Source: an uncultured Anaerosporobacter sp. (GTDB lineage Bacteria; Bacillota; Clostridia; Lachnospirales; Lachnospiraceae). From it: a stretch of DNA of 5,035 bases. Below are positions 1-5,035 of the stretch, one piece after another; the first letter of the stretch is position 1; every line of letters begins with the position of its first letter. The stretch is from assembly GCA_945787925.1 (NCBI GenBank), contig CALZJY010000177.1:1-5035 (forward strand). The letters are read 5' to 3'. The notes beneath the pieces were generated by a model. That model was not told where the DNA came from, ran no database searches, and saw only the letters and a program-made list of their open reading frames with translations. Made by a program: the position numbers and the translations under genes.

Positions 1-272
1 GCACGACGTTCGATTGTAAGACCGTCAATTTTCTTAAATTCCACTTTGCCGTCTTTTACTTCGTCTGCTAAAAGGTATTCTAATACTCTTTGTGCTTGTG
101 CTGTGATTGCAGGACCGATTCCATCTCCACCGCAAACACCGATTACGATTTTTTCAAGAGCACTGTAATCAACAAAGTCACCTTGTGCCTTCATCTCATC
201 TACTCTTTTTAATTGCTTTTCCAATAATTTACTAAAATGTTCTTTGGCAGCTTCGATTTGTTGTTGATACAT
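1..272 (-). CDS. Isocitrate/isopropylmalate-family dehydrogenase, probably NAD(P)-isocitrate dehydrogenase (N-terminal part)
   Basis: Only the first 90 complete codons are visible; the gene runs off the low-coordinate edge. The start ATG (272-270) follows GGAGG (284-280) at a 7-nt spacing. The product begins MYQQQIEAAKEHF and has a charged, probably helical N-terminal extension of about 40 residues before the hallmark first strand and loop IVIGVCGGDGIGP (residues 42-54). This GDGIGP loop opens the beta-decarboxylating dehydrogenase fold shared by isocitrate and 3-isopropylmalate dehydrogenases. The substrate-discriminating residues and the cofactor loop lie outside the window, so the sequence alone does not separate the two activities. 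I prefer isocitrate dehydrogenase, which makes 2-oxoglutarate in the cytoplasm, because the gene sits 82 nt downstream of a probable Re-citrate synthase with no terminator between, suggesting one operon. A LeuB or tartrate/homoisocitrate dehydrogenase role is the alternative. Family call is firm, substrate call moderate. Confidence 0.85.
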   Translation of the reverse strand, partial: MYQQQIEAAKEHFSKLLEKQLKRVDEMKAQGDFVDYSALEKIVIGVCGGDGIGPAITAQAQRVLEYLLADEVKDGKVEFKKIDGLTIERR

Positions 273-279
273 ATTGTTT

Positions 280-284
280 CCTCC
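280..284 (-). promoter_or_regulatory. Ribosome binding site of the dehydrogenase gene
   Basis: A perfect GGAGG on the minus strand lies 7 nt before the ATG at 272-270. It fixes that ATG as the start and so supports the N-terminal extension ahead of the GDGIGP loop as genuine. Confidence 0.85.
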
Positions 285-287
285 ATT

Positions 288-329
288 ATTCAATTGAATG
301 TATGTATAGTTGACACCAATTAGTGTAAC
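288..329 (-). promoter_or_regulatory. Intercistronic dyads between the citrate synthase and dehydrogenase genes
   Basis: Two dyads sit in the 82-nt gap. One is the perfect 12-bp palindrome ATTCAATTGAAT (288-299), just upstream of the dehydrogenase ribosome binding site. The other is an imperfect dyad, GTTACAC then six bases then GTGTCAAC on the minus strand (329-309), with one extra base in the right arm. Neither is followed by a U-tract, so they are not intrinsic terminators. A very weak promoter match (GTGTTA at 331-326, 17 nt, TATACA at 308-303) surrounds the second dyad. Possible roles are RNA processing, operator binding or chance; the sequence does not decide. Confidence 0.25.
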
Positions 330-354
330 ACATTCGTTTCTTTCTTTCCATAAT

Positions 355-1746
355 TTATAACAATGTAATTCCTAGCTCTTCACATGTGGCATCGATGACA
401 TGTAATAACTCGTCATCTGTAATTACCGTAACACGGCCTTCGTCATACTGTCTGTCTACCCATTCCTTCACCTGCGATACGAGTGGATCCGCTTTGCTGA
501 TTTTCTTCTCCTCTGGCAATTTAAAATATGTATTGATCCAATGAGCGATTCCAGCAAGTCCCGACGTATTGGATACAGCAACCAATACTGGACGTTTTAA
601 AAACTTATCCGTATCGAAGATATTGTAGATTTCTTCATTCTTTAATAATCCATCGGCATGGATTCCTGCTCTTGTAACATTGAAGTTACGTCCTACAAAT
701 GGCGTTCTAGATGGTACGCGATATCCGATCTCTTTTTCATAGTATTCTGCAAGTTCGGTAATCACCGTCGTATCCATTCCGTCTAATCCGCCCTTTAATT
801 GGGCATATTCGAATACCATGGCTTCTAATGGAGTATTTCCTGTTCTCTCTCCAATACCGAATAAGGAACAGTTGACACCACAAGCACCATATAACCATGC
901 GGTTGTGGAATTGGTTACTGCCTTATAGAAGTCATTGTGTCCATGCCATTCGATTTGTTCGGAAGGCACTCCTGCGTGCATGTTTAATCCATAAATGATT
1001 CCCTGCACGCTTCTTGGGATTACGGCACCGGCGAAGTTTACGCCATATCCCATCGTATCGCAGGCACGAATCTTAACTGGGATGTTGTATTCTTCCCCAA
1101 GCTTCATAAGTTCTAAACAAAATGGAATTACGAATCCATAAATATCAGAACGGGTAATATCTTCTAAATGGCAGCGTGGCGCTACCCCTGTCTCTAAACA
1201 TTCTCTTACTACACTTAGGTAATGGTTCATTGCCTCTCTTCTTGTCATCTTCATCTTATAGAAGATATGATAATCCGAACAGCTCACTAAGATACCCGTC
1301 TCTTTTAATCCGATTTCTTTTACTAGTTCGAAATCCTTTTTGCTTGCACGAATCCATGAAGTAACTTCTGGGAACTTATATCCCCTCTCCATACATTTGT
1401 ACACAGCATCTCTATCTTTTTTACTATATAAGAAAAATTCGCTTTGTCTGATGATTCCGTTCGGACCACCAAGTTTATGTAAATAATCGTACATCGTTAC
1501 AATCTGTTCCGTCGTATATGGCGCTCTGGATTGTTGTCCGTCACGAAATGTTGTGTCCGTAATCCATATATTCTCTGGCATATTATGTGGTACGATTCGA
1601 TCGTTAAATGCAATCTTTGGTACTTCATCATATGGGAATAAGTTTCGGAATACGTTAGGTCTATCAGTATCAACTAATGGGTACATATGCTCTTCAAGTT
1701 GAAGCAAATGATTCTGAGGGTTTTTATACACTCTTCTGTTTTCCAT
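355..1746 (-). CDS. Probable Re-citrate synthase (DRE-TIM metallolyase, isopropylmalate/homocitrate synthase superfamily)
   Basis: This 463-residue cytoplasmic enzyme probably condenses acetyl-CoA with oxaloacetate to citrate with Re-face stereochemistry, as shown for the Clostridium kluyveri enzyme. Superfamily features, numbered from the chosen Met: the DRE-type motif DTTFRDGQQ (64-72, with catalytic/metal-binding Arg68-Asp69) and a Glu in RQSEFF (Glu103); HLEDITR (193-199); CDTMG (229-233); the metal-binding pair in WHGHND (His268, His270); GERTGN (299-304); and RAGIHADG (359-366), which begins the C-terminal subdomains. The first motif reads TFRDGQQ where leucine-pathway isopropylmalate synthases usually have TLRDGEQ. 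The protein ends soon after the subdomain region, with no room for the leucine-binding regulatory domain of LeuA, which argues against leucine synthesis. The downstream isocitrate dehydrogenase-family gene supports the citrate role. The frame is open back to an ATG at 1881, but that lies upstream of the promoter; the ATG at 1746 has GGAGG at a 9-nt spacing. Homocitrate or isopropylmalate synthase are the alternatives. Confidence 0.8.
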   Translation of the reverse strand: MENRRVYKNPQNHLLQLEEHMYPLVDTDRPNVFRNLFPYDEVPKIAFNDRIVPHNMPENIWITDTTFRDGQQSRAPYTTEQIVTMYDYLHKLGGPNGIIRQSEFFLYSKKDRDAVYKCMERGYKFPEVTSWIRASKKDFELVKEIGLKETGILVSCSDYHIFYKMKMTRREAMNHYLSVVRECLETGVAPRCHLEDITRSDIYGFVIPFCLELMKLGEEYNIPVKIRACDTMGYGVNFAGAVIPRSVQGIIYGLNMHAGVPSEQIEWHGHNDFYKAVTNSTTAWLYGACGVNCSLFGIGERTGNTPLEAMVFEYAQLKGGLDGMDTTVITELAEYYEKEIGYRVPSRTPFVGRNFNVTRAGIHADGLLKNEEIYNIFDTDKFLKRPVLVAVSNTSGLAGIAHWINTYFKLPEEKKISKADPLVSQVKEWVDRQYDEGRVTVITDDELLHVIDATCEELGITLL

Positions 1747-1755
1747 ATTACCACT

Positions 1756-1760
1756 CCTCC
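1756..1760 (-). promoter_or_regulatory. Ribosome binding site that sets the citrate synthase start
   Basis: GGAGG (within AGGAGGAG on the minus strand) lies 9 nt before the ATG at 1746-1744. The longer in-frame start at 1881 has no comparable site at a usable distance, so this element decides for the 463-residue product over a 508-residue one. Confidence 0.85.
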
Positions 1761-1783
1761 TACTGTTTTCCTTGTCTTGTATC

Positions 1784-1795
1784 ATTGTATACAAT
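1784..1795. promoter_or_regulatory. Operator-like palindrome over the -10 box
   Basis: ATTGTATACAAT is a perfect 12-bp palindrome covering the whole -10 box of the citrate synthase promoter. After two mismatched positions on each side the symmetry resumes (GTA ... TAC), giving an imperfect 22-bp dyad at 1779-1800. Its place is ideal for a dimeric repressor that blocks RNA polymerase. The TTGTATACAA core resembles operators of GntR-family regulators (half sites of the TNGT/ACNA type). That family assignment is inference; no regulator gene is in the window, and part of the symmetry could come from the AT-rich -10 box. Confidence 0.5.
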
Positions 1796-1812
1796 CGTAC
1801 ACGCAATGTCAA
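1784..1812 (-). promoter_or_regulatory. Sigma-A type promoter of the citrate synthase operon
   Basis: On the minus strand a perfect -35 box TTGACA (1812-1807) is followed, after exactly 17 nt, by TACAAT (1789-1784), a five-of-six match to the -10 consensus. Transcription should start near 1777, giving a leader of about 30 nt that contains the GGAGG site. The promoter lies inside the 45-codon N-terminal extension of the open frame, which shows that this extension is not part of the main product. Confidence 0.82.
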
Positions 1813-1820
1813 ACTTGGAT

Positions 1821-1849
1821 TTTCCAGTATTTTCTTTTTAGAGTATATT
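1821..1849 (+). promoter_or_regulatory. Candidate divergent plus-strand promoter
   Basis: TTTCCA (1821-1826, four of six matches to TTGACA), a 17-nt spacer and TATATT (1844-1849, five of six matches to TATAAT) form a moderate sigma-A type promoter back to back with the citrate synthase promoter. Predicted start is near 1856. AT-rich DNA gives such matches by chance fairly often. What raises its interest is the otherwise unexplained plus-strand terminator about 290 nt downstream. Confidence 0.3.
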
Positions 1850-1955
1850 CTAATGTATTGTCTTTTTATTCCTTTTTCCATAGTTCTGATGCTCTCAATC
1901 CCCTTATTTTACAACACTTTTCGCCATTCTTTCTTTCTGTTTTCCTGCCAAAATT

Positions 1956-2039
1956 TCACGCTGGTAAAAAAAGAGTTTCACTGTTTCGCTTTAACATTCT
2001 AAAGTAAACCTTCAAAATAAACTTATTTTCTAAAGTCAT
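1956..2039 (-). CDS. Possible 27-residue small protein or leader peptide
   Basis: On the minus strand AAGGAG (2050-2045) precedes an ATG (2039-2037) by 5 nt and opens a frame of 27 codons ending in TGA (1958-1956). The peptide starts MTLENKFILKVYFRMLKRN, is basic and mixed hydrophobic, and has no transmembrane segment, metal site or recognisable motif. It is not a run of one amino acid, so an attenuation leader is not obvious. No clear promoter precedes it, and the Ig-like gene upstream is terminated before it. The case rests only on the Shine-Dalgarno match, so chance is quite possible. Confidence 0.2.
   Translation of the reverse strand: MTLENKFILKVYFRMLKRNSETLFLPA
1997..2036. repeat. Nine-bp direct repeat flanking an AT-rich dyad
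   Basis: TTCTAAAGT occurs at 1997-2005 and again at 2028-2036, 31 bp apart, close to three helical turns. Between them AAAATAA-AC-TTATTTT (2014-2029) is a dyad with 7-bp arms. The spacing would place two protein sites on one DNA face, but the low complexity makes chance a serious alternative. It lies about 185 bp upstream of the citrate synthase -35 box. Confidence 0.25.
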
Positions 2040-2120
2040 TTTTTCTCCTTTTTTGGGATGTTTTTACAGTTCTACCATCGAAACTGCTATCTTACAGACC
2101 ACAACAAAGTGTGCATTCTA

Positions 2121-2145
2121 CGCCCTTCTTTTTAGGGCGTTTTTT
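2121..2145 (+). terminator. Plus-strand intrinsic terminator without an upstream gene
   Basis: CGCCCT (2121-2126), a 7-nt loop and AGGGCG (2134-2139) form a perfect GC-rich 6-bp stem, followed directly by six T (2140-2145). It works only for plus-strand transcripts, because the minus strand has no T-run after the stem. Yet no plus-strand gene is visible in the window to its left. It may end a non-coding RNA started near 1856, or block antisense transcription into the long gene at higher coordinates. Confidence 0.75.
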
Positions 2146-2187
2146 ATTGCATAGGGGATTCTTCGCAATTTCCTATGCAATAAAAAA
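2140..2187. repeat. 16-bp perfect inverted repeat linking two terminator U-tracts
   Basis: TTTTTTATTGCATAGG (2140-2155) is perfectly complementary to CCTATGCAATAAAAAA (2172-2187), with a 16-nt middle. In plus-strand RNA the middle can add two G-U and three A-U pairs, leaving a loop that contains UUCG. The outer six bases are the T-tract of the plus-strand terminator on one side and of the minus-strand terminator on the other. The polarity (T first, A last) means the repeat is not itself a terminator in either direction. Confidence 0.7.
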
Positions 2188-2214
2188 GGAGCCCATCTTT
2201 CCGACATGGACTCC
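2182..2214 (-). terminator. Intrinsic terminator of the Ig-like surface protein gene
   Basis: Read on the minus strand, GGAGTCCAT (2214-2206) pairs with ATGGGCTCC (2196-2188) in a 9-bp stem with one G-U pair and a 9-nt loop, followed at once by six T (2187-2182). The stem begins 6 nt after the stop codon of the upstream gene, a standard arrangement. It separates that gene from the citrate synthase operon. Confidence 0.85.
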
Positions 2215-2220
2215 CTCTGC

Positions 2221-5035
2221 TTATCTATTTTGCTTTCTCTTTCGTCCTCTATATCGTAACATTAGGAAAACTGTGATCAGACTCAATACGATCGTACCTC
2301 CAATCGAACACCCTACTACCACAGTACGATTATGAAGCATTCGAACCATGAGATCTGTCGTAATATAGAGATTGGAAATCGTAAGCTCATTTTGATTTCC
2401 TGCTTCATCCGTCGCAACGATTCGTACCGATTGTGCTTGGTTGCTACTCCCGACCTCTATAAAGTACTGATTCCCCTCTGTCTTGTAAGTGGATTCCGTT
2501 CCATTTACATAGATTTTGACATCATTTAACTTGATATTGTCATCGACACTGAACGATACGAGGCGCTTCGTCTCATTATAGGTACCTCCCTCTGAAATAT
2601 TGATAGGAACTACCCTTGGAGCCGTACGGTCGATTCCAAACCATACTAACGCCTTCTTTCCCGTTGCCACATTCTCATTCACATTTCCTGCCTCGTCCTT
2701 TGTATAGAATGCAAACTGATACACGCCATCCTCTTTCATCAATTCTTTCGAAATCCGATACTGGTACGTATACCACTCTCCGTTACCACCAGAACACACC
2801 ACGATATAATCCTTGTTCTCTACCAAATCCCGCACTGTATCATTACAAATCATACGCACCAAGGATTTGGATGGATCCACCGCATTGATATTGACTTCGC
2901 TTAGCACGACGTCAAACCCGCCGTTAATATATTTTCCTGAAGCTTTCTGCAACATCTCGCTAAACTCATAGGTGGAACCAAAACGATTAATCGAAAAATG
3001 CACTTCTTTCTTTGTCTCATTTCCGGCAAGGTCCCTGCTTTCCACCTTCAGCCCATATACTTGGTCAAACTCCTTCTTCTTTGGAAAACAATCTAAGGCA
3101 AAACGGTATCCCTCCTCTACCTTCTTGACTTGCGGATGGACCGTTAACACCTTTCCCTTTCCTGTCATGATCTGAATGTTGGTTCCATGTTCCTGATAAT
3201 TCGTATCCCTTACTGTGATGGTTGGAACGACCCTGCCATTGTATGCCTTATGCTCTTCCACCCCATCAATGGAAATGATTGGAGCAGACTTGTCCACGAT
3301 AAAATGATACTCGTTGGAAGACTGGGCCATGTTGCCTGCCTTGTCAGTACATTTTACCTGCAAGGTATATTCCCCCTCTTGTTGGAAATCTAATGCTAAG
3401 ACATAGTGTTCCTTTCCCTGTTCTATGGTATGTAGTTTCGGATAGGCAATGGACTGCTTCTTATTCTTGGCTTCCCCTGTCACCTCTACTCGGTTTAAGT
3501 CAAAATTACGCTCAGTAATCTTAATCCTTGCCTGCACAGATTGCCTAAAATAGTTTGTATTTCGCAACTGTCCATTGATAGAGACCTCAATTGTAGGCTT
3601 TGTCTTATCAATGGTAAATACCTCTGCCGTTGCCTGCTCGGATATATTTTGAGCAAGATCGGTTGCGACTGCATGAAGAGTATACTGGCCATCCTCCTGA
3701 AATGACAGTGTAGCCGTATACGTCTCTCCATCTTTTTGCTTCCTCCAACCGCTAAGCTTTGGAACGCTCCCTAGCGTATTCTCTAATTTTAATGCCACAT
3801 GATCTGGAGAGAAATTCCTGTCCTTGACCTGGATGGTCGCCACTCTGCCCTCCTTATAGTAGGATGATGGATTCGTATGGTCAAATGCAATGGATACCTG
3901 CGGACGTGATTTATCGATACTTAAACATGTCTCCTTCTCTGATTGGTTTCCGCTTCGATCTGTCAAAATCACATGTAGACGGATTCGATTGGTATTTCCC
4001 GAAACCTTGATCTTTCCTTGTAGATGGGTTACAAGGTTTTTATCCGTTTCAAGAATCTTAAATGGCGTCTGTGCTTCCAAGATCTGCCCCTGTAGCGACA
4101 CCTCTAACTTGCCCTTTTGCTTCTCTTGTCCATCCTGCTGCACTTCCCATTCTACCGAGCGGATTCCTTTAAAATAATTCGCAACATCCACAGTAATTGG
4201 AACATCCTTTTCATATAACGGGATTCCGGTCTCGTCCTTTTTGGCCGTCTCTGGCGCTGTAAATGCGATTTTAGAATGCTTGTCTTCTTTACCGTTACTG
4301 TCGATTACCATGCCGTATGGTTTCGCAAAGTGGGTCGTGGTATTTTGTACTTCATCATAGGCTCTCGCACAAATCTTTCCCTTAAATGGCTTCTCTATGA
4401 GAAAAGATGCATTTCCCTCTTTATCGATTGGGACTCGTTTTTTCTTTGACTCGACCCCTTGTGGATCCTTTTCATAATCCACTAAATAATACTCGATTTC
4501 TTTCATTCCTGAAGATGGCGCCTGATCTGCTGCAGAAATGGTCACCTTCGTAGGTCCATTAAAGAAGTACCCGTACTCCATTTCCTCCATCAGCTTATCC
4601 TTGTTCTCCTGGACACCCACTGCCTCAAACGCAAATTTCGTAATGATCGGTTGTCTATCATCTACATAAATCGTCCTTGTCTTCGTAGTAACATTTCCGG
4701 CATTATCATAAACCGTGAGTTGAACCGTATAGCTTCCGTCCTCGCTTTCTCCTGCTTGTGCGCTATTGATTACAAAGGAGGTTTCTTCTATCATTTCTTG
4801 TTCCGTCTGAGGAAGCTTCTGTCCATTTGCTTGGACCGAAACCGCTTTCCCATTTATGGCTGCCTGAATGTTACGAATTCCGGATAATGGATCATCTACT
4901 TGCATCCTCATATCTTGATGAGTGGCATACCAATCCAGCGCTCCTTCTTTTTGATAGTCTGGATCTGGCAGGCCGATTTGAATCTCTGGCCTTGTTGTCT
5001 CTATACATACCCAGGAATGATAGGAGGAATTAATG
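2221..5035 (-). CDS. Membrane-anchored surface protein with tandem Ig-like modules (C-terminal part)
   Basis: The frame is open from the window edge (first complete codon at 5034) to TAA at 2223-2221, giving 937 visible residues; the true start and any signal peptide lie outside. An ATG at 4911 is internal: the 41 codons before it are open and continue the same kind of sequence. The protein is built of beta-rich modules of about 100-130 residues. Each ends in a D-x-A-G-N type motif (visible residues 109-114, 359-363, 459-463, 564-568, 668-672, 780-784, 876-880; a degenerate copy near 226-231), usually followed by a strand and a D-K/R-x-x-P linker. This pattern is typical of bacterial Ig-like domains in adhesins and cell-surface proteins. 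Residues about 904-926 form one hydrophobic membrane segment, followed by the basic tail RYRGRKRKQNR, so the modules should lie outside and the tail in the cytoplasm. No sortase signal is present next to the anchor. Ligand and role are unknown: adhesion, cell-wall scaffolding or glycan binding are all possible. Confidence 0.85.
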   Translation of the reverse strand, partial: INSSYHSWVCIETTRPEIQIGLPDPDYQKEGALDWYATHQDMRMQVDDPLSGIRNIQAAINGKAVSVQANGQKLPQTEQEMIEETSFVINSAQAGESEDGSYTVQLTVYDNAGNVTTKTRTIYVDDRQPIITKFAFEAVGVQENKDKLMEEMEYGYFFNGPTKVTISAADQAPSSGMKEIEYYLVDYEKDPQGVESKKKRVPIDKEGNASFLIEKPFKGKICARAYDEVQNTTTHFAKPYGMVIDSNGKEDKHSKIAFTAPETAKKDETGIPLYEKDVPITVDVANYFKGIRSVEWEVQQDGQEKQKGKLEVSLQGQILEAQTPFKILETDKNLVTHLQGKIKVSGNTNRIRLHVILTDRSGNQSEKETCLSIDKSRPQVSIAFDHTNPSSYYKEGRVATIQVKDRNFSPDHVALKLENTLGSVPKLSGWRKQKDGETYTATLSFQEDGQYTLHAVATDLAQNISEQATAEVFTIDKTKPTIEVSINGQLRNTNYFRQSVQARIKITERNFDLNRVEVTGEAKNKKQSIAYPKLHTIEQGKEHYVLALDFQQEGEYTLQVKCTDKAGNMAQSSNEYHFIVDKSAPIISIDGVEEHKAYNGRVVPTITVRDTNYQEHGTNIQIMTGKGKVLTVHPQVKKVEEGYRFALDCFPKKKEFDQVYGLKVESRDLAGNETKKEVHFSINRFGSTYEFSEMLQKASGKYINGGFDVVLSEVNINAVDPSKSLVRMICNDTVRDLVENKDYIVVCSGGNGEWYTYQYRISKELMKEDGVYQFAFYTKDEAGNVNENVATGKKALVWFGIDRTAPRVVPINISEGGTYNETKRLVSFSVDDNIKLNDVKIYVNGTESTYKTEGNQYFIEVGSSNQAQSVRIVATDEAGNQNELTISNLYITTDLMVRMLHNRTVVVGCSIGGTIVLSLITVFLMLRYRGRKRKQNR
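2257..2325 (-). other. Transmembrane anchor of the surface protein
   Basis: This segment encodes a hydrophobic stretch of about 23 residues beginning TVVVGCSIGGTIVLSLI, followed by a strongly basic tail ending in KRKQNR. The positive-inside rule puts the tail in the cytoplasm and makes the segment a stop-transfer anchor. Confidence 0.8.
2395..4710 (-). repeat. Array of Ig-like modules within the surface protein gene
   Basis: Successive D-x-A-G-N motifs are spaced about 117, 133, 100, 105, 104, 112 and 96 residues apart, so each module is roughly 300-400 bp of DNA. Two adjacent modules also share a second motif, I-x-V/I-x-D/E-R-N-F, with a related R-D-T-N-Y in the next, which suggests duplication of neighbouring modules. 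At the DNA level the copies have diverged, so I see no long exact repeats. Confidence 0.7.

Larger units (their letters stand above)
1856..2145 (+). ncRNA. Candidate untranslated RNA between a divergent promoter and an orphan terminator
   Basis: This is an inferred transcription unit with no family match that I recognise. A moderate promoter would start RNA near 1856 and a strong intrinsic terminator would end it near 2145. No plus-strand frame here has both a ribosome binding site and protein-like composition; the open frames ending at 2002 and 2007 have neither. A short internal hairpin (CAGTTC and GAAACTG-type arms near 2067-2086) is the only local structure I can point to before the terminator. 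The RNA could be a small regulator, antisense to the possible small ORF at 1956-2039, or it may not exist, with the terminator simply stopping stray transcription toward the neighbouring gene. Confidence 0.25.
1747..2220. other. Intergenic spacer between the surface protein gene and the citrate synthase operon
   Basis: This stretch of about 470 bp has no well-supported protein gene. From high to low coordinates it contains the minus-strand terminator, the linking inverted repeat, the plus-strand terminator, a possible 27-codon ORF, the direct-repeat and AT dyad element, a weak plus-strand promoter match, and the strong citrate synthase promoter with its palindrome. I see no riboswitch, T-box, tRNA or insertion-sequence end in it. 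Confidence 0.6.

Noticed and set aside
1747..1881. A 45-codon N-terminal extension of the citrate synthase, from an ATG at 1881
   Set aside because: The main promoter lies inside it, there is no usable ribosome binding site before 1881, the residues are low-complexity basic sequence, and the ATG at 1746 has a strong GGAGG site.
1687..2007. Plus-strand ORFs of 106 and 76 codons ending at 2007 and 2002
   Set aside because: They overlap the start and promoter of the citrate synthase gene antisense, lack ribosome binding sites, and read as Phe/Ser/Leu-rich low-complexity sequence typical of the reverse complement of A-rich DNA.
2014..2029. A CcpC-type citrate-responsive operator (ATAA-N7-TTAT) upstream of the citrate synthase
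   Set aside because: ATAA and TTAT are present but separated by 2 bp, not 7, and lie about 185 bp upstream of the -35 box.
3495..3731. A 78-codon minus-strand ORF inside the surface protein gene
   Set aside because: It is an alternative frame of a long continuous coding region, with Arg/Gln/Ser-rich composition and no start context of its own.
4801..4815. LPQTE in the surface protein as a sortase LPxTG-like signal
   Set aside because: It lies at the N-terminal side of the visible protein, more than 800 residues before the membrane segment, and it lacks the glycine and the hydrophobic stretch that should follow.
4909..4911. ATG at 4911 as the start of the surface protein
   Set aside because: The frame stays open for 41 more codons to the window edge with protein-like sequence, no clear ribosome binding site precedes it, and a surface protein should begin with a signal peptide, which is absent here.
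1..5035. CRISPR array, tRNA, rRNA, riboswitch, transposase or phage genes
   Set aside because: I looked on both strands and saw no regular repeat-spacer pattern, no tRNA-like cloverleaf, no known riboswitch or T-box core, and no mobile-element protein signature.

Overview
The window looks like chromosomal DNA from a low-GC anaerobic Firmicute, most likely a member of Lachnospiraceae or a close clostridial relative. That placement is an inference. It rests on AT-rich intergenic DNA, strong GGAGG ribosome binding sites, a canonical sigma-A type promoter, U-tract terminators, and a gene pair (DRE-TIM citrate synthase followed by an IDH/IMDH-family dehydrogenase) that I associate with these anaerobes. 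All three substantial genes lie on the minus strand.

Layout in the direction of transcription, from high to low coordinates: (1) 5035-2221 is the 3' part of a very long gene for a surface protein. It has about seven or eight tandem Ig-like modules and one C-terminal membrane anchor; its 5' end lies outside the window. It ends 6 nt before a good intrinsic terminator (2214-2182). (2) 2220-1747 is a gene-poor spacer of about 470 bp. It holds an intrinsic terminator pointing the other way (plus strand, 2121-2145), a 16-bp inverted repeat joining the U-tracts of the two terminators, a possible 27-codon ORF, a candidate plus-strand promoter (1821-1849), and a strong minus-strand promoter (TTGACA-17-TACAAT, 1812-1784) with a perfect 12-bp palindrome over its -10 box. 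(3) 1746-355 encodes a 463-residue enzyme of the isopropylmalate/homocitrate synthase superfamily, best interpreted as an Re-type citrate synthase. (4) After 82 nt with no terminator, 272-1 encodes the N-terminus of an isocitrate/isopropylmalate-family dehydrogenase, cut by the window edge.

Genes 3 and 4 probably form one operon for the oxidative branch of an incomplete TCA cycle: oxaloacetate and acetyl-CoA to citrate, then (after an aconitase not seen here) isocitrate to 2-oxoglutarate, feeding glutamate synthesis. The promoter palindrome suggests repressor control. The Ig-like surface protein has its own terminator and no visible functional link to the operon. The least explained part is the spacer, where a plus-strand terminator with no gene in front of it and a possible divergent promoter outline a candidate untranslated RNA of about 290 nt.
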